From contig JADNRY010000121.1 in the NCBI GenBank assembly GCA_015501585.1, positions 121,422 to 185,421 on the forward strand: a stretch of DNA of 64,000 nt. The letters run 5' to 3'. The stretch's first letter is position 1; the number at the start of each line of letters is the position of its first letter. The DNA comes from Rhodocollybia butyracea. Lineage: Eukaryota; Basidiomycota; Agaricomycetes; Agaricales; Omphalotaceae. Position numbers and translations under genes: made by a program. The notes beneath the pieces are model-generated. The model did not search any database and was not told where the DNA came from. It was given only the letters and a program-made list of their open reading frames with translations. Positions 12,001 through 23,647 of the stretch are shown in pieces.

Positions 12001-13315
12001 ATCCCCGAGGCAGCCAGTCACGAAGACATCGTCCTTGTCTGAGTTCATCCCAACCCCGCTAGGACTACTTCAGGTCAAAGATCCCTGGAAACATTACATT
12101 ATCCATCATACTGGTACAAGACACCAGCTGCAACATAGCGATCTCGTTTGGCTAATATTTTCCTGCACTCAGTCAATGCATATCATCAATCTTGAATTTT
12201 ATGACGATATTGCCCCCGATATGTTCTTGGAGATGACTGTTCAATCATGCGACACGGCGGAATCGACTCTCTCGTTTCACTGTGGCCATTATGACAGCCA
12301 CACCTCCAGCGAAGCACGTCTTGTCGCCAGGTGTCAAATTCTCAACCATGAAGCTAGTAGGGATAACGTGAAGCCCCCACGAGGCGTATCGACATACCAA
12401 TCTACTTCATCCTATCTCAGTAAGCATATTATCCTGCGACTTTTGCGACATGGTGGATTAGTAGAAAACTCCACCGCTCTGGAAAGTCTGGCTATATCTC
12501 ATAATGGGTATGAAGCTGTAGGCCGGCTAGAGCGAGAAGAACAAGAAGGAGCGAAAGGATTCCATGGCTTCTCCAATGTGAGCCTAACTCCTGTGCAAAT
12601 GACTAGCGTCTTCCAGGCAGCTTCCATTTTGATGGCTCTTGAATCGGGTCCAACGGTTGTACAGTACCTACCCCAAAGAATTGATTCATTACAGCTCATG
12701 AGCAAGCCTGAGGGCGACCAATCCCTCAGTGCTCATCTATTTTTGGAAACTCGCAATGGACTCCCTGAAGTTACACAAATCTCTGTATATTCTGAGGATC
12801 GCCTTCCAATCTTATCTATGTCTGGTCTCCACGGCCCTCTTACCAAACACAACTCAGAGCTTCACATCGAAGCAAACACTTGGCACGATTCCCGTCAAGC
12901 AAGAAATGATGTAACACCTATCTCTCCGGCAAGTGTCACTGTATCTCCCACCAGTACGCAGGCCGAAGAGAAAGAGGTACCCACACCAGAACTGGTCCCA
13001 CAGCCATTCAAAATTTTGGATGTGAAGCCAGAACCGCCAGTCACGTTGAGTATAGCGGTAGATTTAATTTCAATTCTGGCGGAGGAGCTTGGAGTTCCCA
13101 AGCATACTGTTAGACGTGGTGATTTGCTGGAGGAGGTTGGAGTTGACTCTATTATGTGGCTCTTGCTACGTGACAGGGTGTTCTCCGGTACCCACACTTG
13201 TTCTTGCAAATGGCCTATATGGAAACGTGGAAGAACAGTGCAAGATTTGAGTGATTTGGCGCAAATTCATGCTGGAGGAGTGTGCCTTGCGGATCCTCAG
13301 GTTGAAGACGATTGA
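9029..13315 (+). pseudogene. non-reducing-type polyketide synthase (KS-AT-PT-like-ACP), one frameshift
   Basis: Exons 9029-9148, 9204-9359, 9417-9559, 9612-9954, 10006-10534 and 10594-13315 join by clear introns. The KS has all three catalytic residues: Cys in DTACSSSLVAVH, His in EAHGTGTQAGD and His in KPNVGHSESA. The AT has Ser in GHSLGEYVGLAL and His in AWHSSHL. Then comes a double-hotdog region like a product-template domain (about 12040-12850) and an ACP with EEVGVDSIMWLLL near 13130-13160. There is no SAT domain before the KS and no thioesterase or reductase after the ACP. Exons total 4013 nt, not a multiple of three: the AT frame ends at a TGA near 11494, and the following part resumes in another frame from about 11470, which fits a one-base deletion. 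Hence a decaying allele or a sequence error. The C-terminal third of the ACP (after DRVFSG) is also unlike the family. Confidence 0.85.
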
Positions 13316-14721
13316 CACACTAGTAGGTGTAAGTTTGTTCCTGCCAACTGGTTGCGTATTGCTAAATAAATGATATGCACTACTAAACGAGAACAAATTT
13401 CGGCGTTAGCACGTTCCAATAAACTAGTAACTACGACATACCGATGTATCATGTCTCGAATGTAAATGTATTGATATCGTAAAGATCACTACAATGTTTA
13501 CCCGTTACAGGGCAGACTAGTAACCTGAAGCTGTGAGTTTCAAGTTCAGAAAGGAACCTAGGGCAAAAGAGAACTGAGATTAAAGGCTTAAGTGGCAGTG
13601 AAAGTTGAGATTGTGATATGCAGGTACATCAAATATATCGGGATTCAGTGATAAAACCAAAGAGGACAACAACAAGAGATGTAGATGATCACCCACTCCT
13701 TCGACGGCCTAATTCCATGAACTCACACAGTGCCCCATCCGACTAAGCCTGAACTGCTCATCTTGAGAAGGCGAGCTGATATCTTGGGTCATTCTCCTTA
13801 GGCTTGTCCTCCTCTTCCTCTAGAATGATGGAAAATACTCGTACATCCCTCCTTATTGTGCCTCAAAGCTCTCCTCGTGTGCGGTTTGATATGTATGAGG
13901 AAATGTGTACAGTGATGTCCACTTGCAGTGGGAGGAAAAGTGGGCTGTGAGGATGGGAACGAGATGATCCGTGACTATAAGAACTATGTGCCATATCCTG
14001 TGCCAACAAGGACACTTTACAGATATCTCTGTTCGTTACAGAATGACAGAGAAACGGCCGTTCTTCATAGTTTAGATATCGACGGGGCGTTGGGATCGTG
14101 ATCCGTGTCCCTGCTGTCTCTCCTAAGGTTACGACTCCAGGCTGATGCCGGAAACCACCTAAAGCCTCCTAAAACACCCCTGACTTCGGTTCCTGCCTGA
14201 AACGATACCTTGCGGGACGCTCTGGAAGTTCTCTATCAGTCTCATCTAGCGGGGCAATTTAATGATATGGAGTCTTTCGTTGGGTTACTAGTTACACGCA
14301 ATGACGATGGGGGCGGCATATAAGTACACCAAAGCCAGCATAAATCTGCCAGATATCGCAGCCAAAAACGATATGTTGAATCGCCTTAAGTGATGTCCAA
14401 GGAGGAGATTTTTTTTTCGCACGTCAGCATGGCTAGGGCCGTGTAATAACTATGTTCTGACGGCTGAGGGGGTGGAGTGGAAAGGACTTTAATGAGTGGC
14501 ACAACCTTTACTTTAGCCCGCTTAATACGGTGGGCCACAAAGAGCTTTCGGATGTGATAAGTGGCTGTGGAAGTATAAATAGTGAAATATGAGCCAAATA
14601 TAATGTAATTGAACATTATTATTACACCGCTCCAAAACCTTGAATGAATGATGGCTTGATTTAACTATCATGAGAAGCGAGTGAGAGTGTTAAGAAGCAA
14701 AGAACTTACGCCAAATAGTGA
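13316..14721. other. intergenic, no gene seen
   Basis: Downstream region of the PKS and of the converging F-box-like gene. I find no ORF with recognisable similarity, no repeat family and no RNA gene here. Confidence 0.5.
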
Positions 14722-15913
14722 TCAGTGATCAGTATAGAGTTTCACAACGACCCGAGGAACCGTCAACTGATGCGTTTGCGGAAACGCTTCCTCGAATCTT
14801 TGTAGTACTTCAGAAAATTTGGCGTCAGACGGCTTGATCAAAAACTCCATAGTAGTGATCGATGAGAGTTCTTCAAAGAGTGTAATGAGCATCGCATCAA
14901 GCGGAGATGGCAAGATATCGTAAAAATGGGAGTTGTTGTGTTGCAGTATGAGACTGAGTGTATGCAGCCTCGTGCAAGCTTTTGTAGAGAATAGTGCCTC
15001 GATTTGGAGCTGTAGAGTGGGGTTTGGTAGAACATTATCATCTCGCAAAGTGAGAGTGAGAAGATTGGGAACCAATGAAATAATATCGAGGTCCGTTTGC
15101 CGTGGGTAAGAGCTAGGGCTGTAATCGGATTTTGTGATGATAGCTGTAATCGGGCATCAATCAGTTAATGTTTGTTCTCTAGTAGACGCGACACGTACGT
15201 GTGGGACGGAAGAGCCATAGTTCTAGGTGTTGAAGAGTTTTCCCATACTTCTGAAGGATGGCGGTACACTCTGCGGCGAAGGTACACGCCCTCAACTGAT
15301 TGAGACCAGTAAGGTCAAAAACGGCACTAGAGCCTACGAAGAGCGTGTCTTGAAGTTTAGCATCGAGCTTCCCTAATGTTAATGATTTAATGGACATAGG
15401 AGTTGCGCTCCGTAACGGGGCAGACACAGGGCCCGGGACAGAAAATACTCTGGAGATCGACAACCCAATTGTTTGGGGTGACTTTGGAGAACAGAAACTT
15501 TGTAGAAAGTGGGCATACTGTGCGGCGGATTTAGGATAGCAGGAGTGGATTTCCAACGCAGAAAGTCGCGGTAGTGGCGAAGGGAGTGGCTGAAGATAGT
15601 CGTCTGGAGTGAAATCTCCAAATCTAGTGTCGAAGGTAAAGGACAGATATCGGGTAGCATTCATCAAGTGCTTTGCCTTTTTCAAGTAAGCCCAATTCTC
15701 CAATGAGATTCGTTTTGTGGAATTGCAAGTGCTCAGCTTCAGGATCGGGTCGATCCTGTCAAGTGAGTACTTGGAGACATCCAGAGAGGCAAATAGATGG
15801 TATATCGTGCGCTCACGCCAGAAATGGCACACATAAGAACAAGTTTTCAAGTCGGAGGTTGAATCGGATAGAAAGTCTATGACCAGGAATTGCAATTCTG
15901 GAAATAGCAACAT
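14722..15913 (-). CDS. F-box/LRR-like protein
   Basis: Two exons (15913-15199 and 15143-14722) total 1137 nt, 378 residues. The start is the ATG giving MLLFPELQFLVIDFLSD, which looks like an F-box first helix; the open frame extends further upstream, but without F-box character. The next residues, LKTCSYVCHFWRERTIYHLF, match the second half of an F-box (SLVCRxWR...LF). Loosely repeated leucine-rich segments follow (SIKSLTLGKLD, LNQLRACTF, LQHLELWLF, LLTLTLRDD). F-box proteins link substrates to SCF ubiquitin ligases through SKP1; mushrooms have hundreds of such lineage-specific genes. The substrate is unknown. The splice site was fixed by the frame: the first downstream acceptor gives an immediate stop, the next one upstream reads through to SDYSPSSYPRQ. 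Confidence 0.72.
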
Positions 15914-16725
15914 GGTCAAGACTGTTCTCTGCGATTCCAGATTATACGGGTAGAGCAAAGTCGTGCATAAATAAGCGCCATGAATGATTATCGATTTCAT
16001 GAATCGTCTGGCAATTGATAGTTGAGACTGCCTGCCGGCCAAAAATACAATAGTCTCATTGAGTCGTCCGCGGGTTCCCGGTACCTAGAATAAAGACATG
16101 ACGAAGCCGCATGTTTGGGGCTGGGTTAGTACGAGGGACGTTGAAAACGAGGATGACATGAATGTGGTCGAAGGTCAAACTTGTAGCTGTAAGTATTTGT
16201 ATTCTATTAGATTCTATTGTCTTCCGGTACGGAACTCGGCAATTATCACGGCAATTCTCTATTCTATGGCCTCCTACGATGTTTGGAGCAATACAGCATA
16301 TGACAAAGTATATGCAATCCATACTAGTCAATCTTTAATGCTGCTGCGCAGCAATCCCCAACCATAAGACAAATCATTGACTGGTCACCTTCAGCTTCTA
16401 GTTTCATCAGGCCCAACAAGGGCTCATAACCATTTCCACTCAGCATGTTGAAAGCAAAGGAGGGCCCACACATGGCCCTGATCTTCTTGTGGCTTTTTCT
16501 CATCACTAAAAGCTCACACAGAGAAAATCAAGTGATTGGAATCGAGTCAGGGCTTTCCTGCAGGAGCATTAGCCCTTTGCACTACAGCAGTAAGATCTTA
16601 TTAGAAAATATTTTTTGCCAAATCCTTTTTGTAGAACTAGTAAGTATGATATCCCAGAGTGTAAGGCCTCTCAGAGGCGTTGCTTAAATCACATGAGTGA
16701 ACACGACAAGCTTTATAGCAGGTAG
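15914..16725. other. intergenic, no gene seen
   Basis: Upstream region of the F-box-like gene up to the left end of the long-inverted-repeat element. Short ORFs at 16056-16687 show no recognisable domain. Nothing supported. Confidence 0.45.
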
Positions 16726-16728
16726 TGT

Positions 16729-17700
16729 CACCACAGTCCGGGGTGTTTTTCCATTTCTGGAAAATGACTGGGAAACGTTCGTGGAAATTTTACCTTTCGC
16801 GGTAAGTTTCACGGTCGGAAAAATACATCTATCCCAGCCGTGAAAACTTTCCGGAAATTATAACTTTCACGCCAGATTTCCTGTTTCAGATTATCTCGGC
16901 AATTGAATACCTTTCACAGCCGGCATAAATTTCCTTTCACGGTAGAAATACAGCCTGGGAAATCATCCCGAAATTGTTCCCTTTCACAAAATGTTTCCTT
17001 TATGAGTAATATATACTATCTCGGCCGTGAAAAATATCGTTATAGTTGCCCTTTCATGCTTGAAATTAATCAATTTTCCAGGCCGTAAAAGAAATTGGGC
17101 GATGAGTGGGCGACAATCGTCCGCTCAACGGGTTCTCAATGGAAGCGGAGGATGCTCGGGTTCACAGTGGGACGTTGGGTGGATATCTGAGCCACTCACT
17201 AAGCCATTATCCCGTAGACTTTTGTGTTGCTTTATTGTCTGTACAGGCTCAACAAATCAGAGAATCTAAGTTTATCAACTTATCTCTTCGCACACGCGTC
17301 ACCAACAGGGCGACGAGAGGAGAGCAGAAGGATGAAGGGAGTAAGGTGTGGTAGTGCTGTAGAGCTAGTATCTTGACAACCACCTTGGGACCTTCTACGG
17401 CGGCGCGCACACTCACCTCCTCCCAGTATTCTCCCATCAGTCTCCTTACGACCTCCTTACGCTTTGATCAATCTCTCAGATCTCTATTGATTTATTGATC
17501 AAATTGACGTTATGCTGTACGCTGGTACTAGGCCGACTTATCCTACGTTGTTTGGAATGGTTTCCTCACCCCTCAGCTTGTGGATGGTAAAAAAGGACGG
17601 TCTGGTGAGAATTTCCAGGGTACAGTTATATGAAGTCCCGTCGGGAGTAGCTGTGGCTCAGCCTGACCAAAACTTGAACCCGACCAGAACTCGACCAGAA
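16729..17700 (+). repeat. left long terminal inverted repeat
   Basis: Pairs with 20455-21277. Contains repeated TTTCACGGCCG / CCGTGAAA motifs over its outer 350 bp, then GGTTCTCAATGGAAGC and GGACGGTCTGG segments also found in the right arm. It carries about 100 bp near 17265-17380 that the right arm lacks. Confidence 0.75.
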
Positions 17701-19009
17701 CTAACCAAAACCCAATCATTTGCCACTTTGGTGCTGCGGGGTTTCTAAGTTTCCAGAATTTTGAACTTGATAATTAGGAGCATGATCTCCGGATTATTTC
17801 TATGGTTCCAAGAAATGCACAGGATATTTTCTGACTTGTCAACGAGCACTCTGAACGTGCAGCTAACTGGGATGAAAAAATTTTGTCAATGGGGACCCGG
17901 AGGGTGTACATCGATGGAATGTCATGAATCTTCATCTGGTCGCATGAGGCGTAATCTAAATTGCCGCTTCACAACCTTCTGTATAGATAATAAAATAAAT
18001 GCCTCTAAGGGGTAGATAAGAGCCCATGATGAACCTGAATATAAGGCACTGGTTCAATCTCAATCCTGAACGCCAAACATCCCAGTCTTACTACTTAGTA
18101 AGTATGGTAGCACAGGCCACTAACGTCCAGGCTATCAAATGAGCTAAAGCCTCTCAATGATACTGGGATAGGTAAGTAAGCTCTCAGTAATCTCACGGGC
18201 CTTTCATTGTAGTTCAAATAGGATACAAGTCTTCTAATTTTACTAATACTGGGTCTATCTGGCTGCACCAGTCACTCATGGGCTTAACATAGATGATCTT
18301 TGACCTCATCTTAGGTCTAAGTTTGGGCAAAAATGGCTGCCTTTGACGCAGACTCAGTGCGATTTTTTGGGCAAAATTCTGGCAGATTTCTGGCAGATTT
18401 AGCTATTTGGGGTAGCTGGTATTGGTTCTGAGTAACTAGGCAACTTGCGGCCTCCGCCCATAGGTGAATTTTCAGGCAAAAATCAGGTACTTTTGGGCCA
18501 AAGCGAAAGGCTACCCTGGAGGGGTCACTGGGTGCGCCTACCATAATCAGGGGTCCTCTGGCAAGTTGTCATTCCTTGAAGCCTTGATTTATATGAAGTC
18601 CAAAGTGAATTTCAATTTCATGAGCCAATGAACCTGACCAGAACCCGACCAGAACCCGATCATTAAATGCTGGAGTCGGATGGACTGTTTAACATCCTTC
18701 AAATATCCACAACATTAGATCACCTGCGTTGAATAAAGATAATATATGATCCAAGCGAGGATCAATGAATGCGAGACTTCCTAAGGAACCAGAGGAAACA
18801 GATTTTACCACAATCAGGGAGGACAGAAAGGATTGACAAATCCCTGCACTGACATTATAAACACCCTAGGTAGTACGGAGAAGCTTCAAGAGCGGGAGAG
18901 GAATAATGGGTAAGGCACAAAGATAGTGAAACACGCACTACAAAGAATACAGAGATCTGAATCTTAGAATCCTCAGCTCTTCAGCCAACGCATTATCAGG
19001 ACAAGACCA

Positions 19010-19260
19010 TCCACTTTTACCATCCACAAACCGGGGGGTGAGGTATCCATTCCAAACAACGTAGGATAAGTCGGCCTAGTACCAGCGTACCGCATAAATA
19101 ACGTCAATTCAATCAATAAATCAATAGAGATCTGAGAGATTGATCAAAGCGTAAGGAGGTCGTAAGGAGACTGATGGGAGAATACTGGGAGGAGGTGAGT
19201 GTGCGTGCCACCGTAGAAGGTCCTAAGGTGGTCATCGAGGTAGTTAATAGTGTAGAGCAG
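19010..19260 (-). repeat. internal third copy of the arm sequence
   Basis: In reverse complement it matches 17390-17610 of the left arm, including the unit with TAGGCCGACTTATCCTACGT and the GGAGGTCGTAAGGAG motif. It lies inside the element, so the element has been rearranged or has taken in a second copy of itself. Confidence 0.65.
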
Positions 19261-20002
19261 TATGGAGCAAAGTATGGGGAAGATTGAATATAAGGAGCAA
19301 AACAGTAGTAAAATTTATAATAGAGATCAATGAAAGTATTGACAAAAGGAAACAAGGTATAGTGAAGGTGATTAAGTTGCAACGGCACTTTCAGCACTAA
19401 AATCCCCCAGCTTTGTGTGATAAGGCTACTGTGTGATTCCTCATGCTAGTGCTACCAAGGATCACAAAGCCTGAAGGATCAAAGAGATCGCAGCCTCGCA
19501 CCAATGTGTTCCACGTGTTGAGAACACCGCTCTCCTTCTCTTTAAGCTTGTGCCCCAGCACTAGTTTGAGAGCCTCTCTAGTGGGATCAAGTCTTCCCTC
19601 TTGCCCAACATGCCTGCAGCTTATCTCAGATGAATAATTACCACTAAGAATTTCCTCTCTTTTCTAATAATTACACAGTGCGTAGGTATTTCAGAGTCTG
19701 GTTCTCGAGACTACACCCACCTTTGCCCTACTAACTAGTAATCTATCCTAGGTGGAGTCTCGGCTTGTGTCTGCCTAAATCCCTTCCTAGGTGAACAAAA
19801 TGACAGTTGATTAGTGGCACATTGGCTGGACCAATACTCAATTCAAAATTGAGCCGTGGACGCCTCGCCTACTGTAGCCGCTAGGGCAGCTAGGCATTCT
19901 TCGCGGAAGGCATCTTTGTTTATTTGGGAGAAAGGCCCAGGACACTGAAAACTGAAAACAAGGACTCCAAGCCTTTGAACCATAAAGCATCCCATTCTGC
20001 GA

Positions 20003-20176
20003 GCCAGATTCAATGGAAAATGCGGGGAGGCATGGGGTGTGAGCTTACCATGTGTTAATTTCCTTCGCTGATACATGATTGTAAAGCCAGATTCAATGGA
20101 AAATGTATGGAAAATGCGGGGAGGCGTGAGATGTAAGGAGGATGTGAGGAGGCTCACCGTGTGTTAATTTCCTTCG
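20003..20176 (+). repeat. two tandem copies of a 65-90 bp unit
   Basis: AGCCAGATTCAATGGAAAAT followed by GCGGGGAGGC and ending TGTGTTAATTTCCTTCG occurs at about 20003-20068 and again at about 20086-20176. The second copy has a short internal duplication of TGGAAAAT and about 20 extra bases. Confidence 0.7.
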
Positions 20177-20454
20177 TTGCCCTCTTGCACTACTTGGTAC
20201 CCTAGTTCATTAAATCTAAAATCCTTCAGTGGAGTCACCGTTGCCTCAGGGTGACTCCTAGAATACAACATCAGCATCATCCTCTTGGTCACCTCAAGAG
20301 ACAAAACCTGAAGCTGTGTGCATCTCCAAGGACAGAGAAATGTGGCGTATAACCTTGATGGACCATCTGCCGGATGTGTTGCACCAACGCGTAGAATCAA
20401 ACTTCAGGTCAATTATGTCCAGAGTGGAGGGGGCGGTGTGAATGAGGCTTTAGC

Positions 20455-21277
20455 TTGGTTGGCTCATTTGGTCGAGTTGGTCAGGCTGAGCCACAGCTAC
20501 TCTTGGCCGGACTTCATATAACTGTACCCTGGAAATTCAGACCAGACCGTCCTTTTTTACCATCCACAAGCCAAGGGTGACAAAACCATTCCAAACAACA
20601 TAGGATAGTAGGTACAGCATAACGTCAATGTAAGGAGGTTGTAAGGAGGCTGATGGGAGAATACTGGGAAGTTGTAGGCTGTTGTAGGTGAGTTTGCGCG
20701 CCGCCGTAGAAGGACCTAACGTGGTCGTCAAGGTAGTGAATAGTTTGAGCCTGTACAGACAATAAAGCAACCAAAAAATCTACGGGATAATGGCTTAGTG
20801 AGTGGCTCGGGTGTCCACCCAATGTCCCACTGTGAACCTGAGCATCCTCTGCTTCCATTGAGAACCTGTTGAGTGGACAATTGTCGCCCATTCATTGCCC
20901 ACTCATTGCCCGATTTCTTTTACGGCCGGGAAAATTGATTAATTTCAAGCGTGAAAGGGCAATTATATCAATATTTTTCACGGCCGGGATAGTATATATT
21001 ACTCATAAAGGAAACATTTTGTGAAAGGGGACAATTTCGGGATGATTTCCCAGGCTGTATTTCTACCGTGAAAGGAAATTTATGCCGGCTGTGAAAGGTA
21101 TTCAATTGCCGAGATAATCTGAAACAGGAAATCTGGCGTGAAAGTTATAATTCCGAAAGTTTTCACGGCTGGGATAGATGTATTTTTTCGACCGTGAAAC
21201 TTACAGCGAAAGGTAAAATTTCCACAAACGTTTCCCAGTCATTTTCCAGAAATGGAAAAACACCCCGGACCGTGGTG
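20455..21277 (-). repeat. right long terminal inverted repeat
   Basis: Reverse complement of the left arm, from the CACCACGGTCCGGGGTG end inward past the GGTGGATGGTAAAAAAGGAC-like segment to the CTGTGGCTCAGCCTGACCAA segment, where similarity stops. Confidence 0.75.
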
Positions 21278-21280
21278 TGT

Positions 21281-23647
21281 ACCCGGGTAAAAGAAGACTT
21301 ACTTATGTAAGTTGTACAGTGAGTAGTATATACAAAATGAATAAATTGTAATATAAAAGAAAAGTAAATGGCAACGTAGCACCGTAAGACCAGTAACAGC
21401 GTAGCCATTACACCCTCCCTCGCAAGACAAGCTTTGCAGAAGCAAGGCAATGATGAAGATGGAGAGGAGACTCCAGTGTTGGCATAATGTGGGGTGCCTC
21501 AAAGGTTGGCATAACCTTTGAGACTCACATCTCATCCATCTGCTGAATGTCTTCAGTGGATGTAGGTGCTGCTTCAGAGGAAGAGTGATGGTTGTAGCAG
21601 GCACTGCACTGGAAGGTGCAGTGCATACTGAATTTGTGGCCACTACTTGAAGGGTGGTGTTGGTGGCAGACAACATTGTCATTGCGGTGGGTGGATGAGG
21701 GACAGGAGCCCCTGTATGACTGGCCAAAGCTGCAGGTTGTGCAACACTGTTAGAGATGGGCACAATTGGGCATTTGAATGCATTCGCCATTCATGGCGTG
21801 GATATGCACCTTCAAAAGTCCATATTCACATTTGAATGCCTTACCACCTAGAATGGGCATTCACGGAAACACCCACTGTTTGAGTGCCTCAAATGAAGAA
21901 TGCCATGAATGAAACTTGAATGGACATGAATATTCATTGAAATAATACTCACTTATGGCGGGGTATAGTACTCACTCACGACTCTTTTGATAAGTAATTA
22001 AGTAGCTATACCAGTTTGCGACAGCCTTTGCAAGGCCCCGTGGCATTGTTGGTTACATACTATAATAGTAACATGTACCTAACATACTTACAGTCAGAGT
22101 TTTTTACTACCTACAGCTTACCTGAGGGACTGGGGGACAGTTATGAAGTTGTGGGACTTGGGGGCTCCTTGATCCTGAACCACCACCATCCCGGTTCTTT
22201 TCCACGTGACCTGTGGCAAGGTTGGCAAGGATTTTGTTTGTTTCCTGAGTAGAGGCTTGCCTGAGCTCTCTACAACGGGTTCTGGATGTCTTTCTAGCTG
22301 AGAATACTATCAGTCCCCCACTGCTGCGACCTGATCAACCACCACCACTTGAGTGGCAAAACAAGTGGCCCTGAAACAAAGCCCTTTCAGCTAGTCACCA
22401 GAACAATTCTGTGACTGCAATCACAATTATGTCATTGCAAAACCTCAAATCCAACAGACGCCTGCCCTCAACTCTGGCACCATTAATGGTCCACCATTAT
22501 CTCTCTCTCCACCATGCCCATCACCAACAGTTGTGTTCTTTTGCCTGTGCAACTGACAAGGTTGTGCAACCTAGGCCGGAATGGAAGCAGAGCCAATGTA
22601 GGGCCGAAAGGCAAGATCAGGATCATGGGAATGATATCCAGAGTAGACTACAAGGCCAAGGAAACGGTGGGACTTTGGTGAAGCTATTAGCAACACCCCC
22701 AACACACCACCAAGGTTGTCCCAGAAGGAAAGGAAGTAAAGTGCGAGAAATCACCAAGGTCGGACTGAGGTATGAGCGTGAGAATGGTCCGAGATATGTC
22801 CGAGGTAAGGACCGAGCCGAGTCAGCCGGTATCGGACAGAATGGCGAGTATAAGGAACAAGGAAAGGACTTAAAGGAAAGCTTGGAAAAGTATGATAACT
22901 TGTGTAATTTGTGTAACTCATGATTTTTGGCTGAGGAACAATAGTACAAAGTACCTAGCTTATATACAAGTGACCTAATTGTTAAATAAAGACAATAAAG
23001 TCAGACCAAGGTAGTGCCAAGGCCGGAATGAGGTGGAATCAATACAAATGATAAAACAATAAGCAATAGAGTAGAAAAGACAAAAGAGATGAACATCAGT
23101 GCACTGTGGACCGCCGTGGGAAAGTAATGAGTACCAAAAGAGTCGGCCAATATATTGGGCCGAAGGTATGGCCGATAAAGGCGTCGGAAATGTGAGTGCC
23201 AAAGTAGGAGTGAATTTGTGAAGTCCAAAGGTATATCAGAAGGGATAAAAATAGAGAATGGAGTTTCGGAGCCGCCAGAGGTCGTGGGAGCTATCGGAGC
23301 TGTGAGAGATCGTGAGAGAAGGTGAGGAAGTCTCAGAGAGTCTCGGAATGAGTCGGAGCATCTCGGAAATAATGATGGAAAGGCATGAATGTAACAGCGA
23401 CCCTTACTACACACAACATGAATACATGGCAACAGGAAAATAAATATTGCCTTGCCCTGATAGACTCAAAGCCTTGATGTGATTACAACAAGGATGTGAC
23501 AACAAAGACCACAAAGAAGCTCATGGTATGACTACAACAATGAACTTGATTGTTTTCTAAACCTTTAAATCAGAGCCACTCTCCCTTCAATCTCTGTACC
23601 CAACTACTTCTTTCTTGACTACATTAACACACTCACCTCTGCCCAAC
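21281..23647. other. repeat-derived region without a recognisable gene
   Basis: A minus ORF of 163 codons (21299-21790, true ATG) has a Ser/Thr/Pro-rich start and a hydrophobic end; I do not recognise it. 21770-21960 has many GAATGCC/CATTCA short repeats next to AGAGATGGGCAC, which resembles hAT-type element ends. 22730-23400 is rich in CGGA/TCGG-type short motifs. The plus ORF at 22411-22923 starts with GTG and has no known domain. All low confidence. Confidence 0.35.

Larger units (their letters stand above)
16729..21277. mobile_element. 4.5 kb non-autonomous element with long terminal inverted repeats
   Basis: The sequence from 16729 (CACCACAGTCCGGGGTG...) recurs in reverse complement at the right end, where 21253-21277 reads ...CACCCCGGACCGTGGTG. 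The match continues inward for roughly 800-970 bp (left to about 17700, right from about 20455), with one indel of about 100 bp. A TGT lies on each side (16726-16728 and 21278-21280), consistent with a 3-bp target duplication. I see no transposase-like ORF in the 2.7 kb between the arms. Arms this long recall foldback elements; the 3-bp duplication and CAC ends would also suit a CACTA- or Harbinger-like non-autonomous element. Confidence 0.72.
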
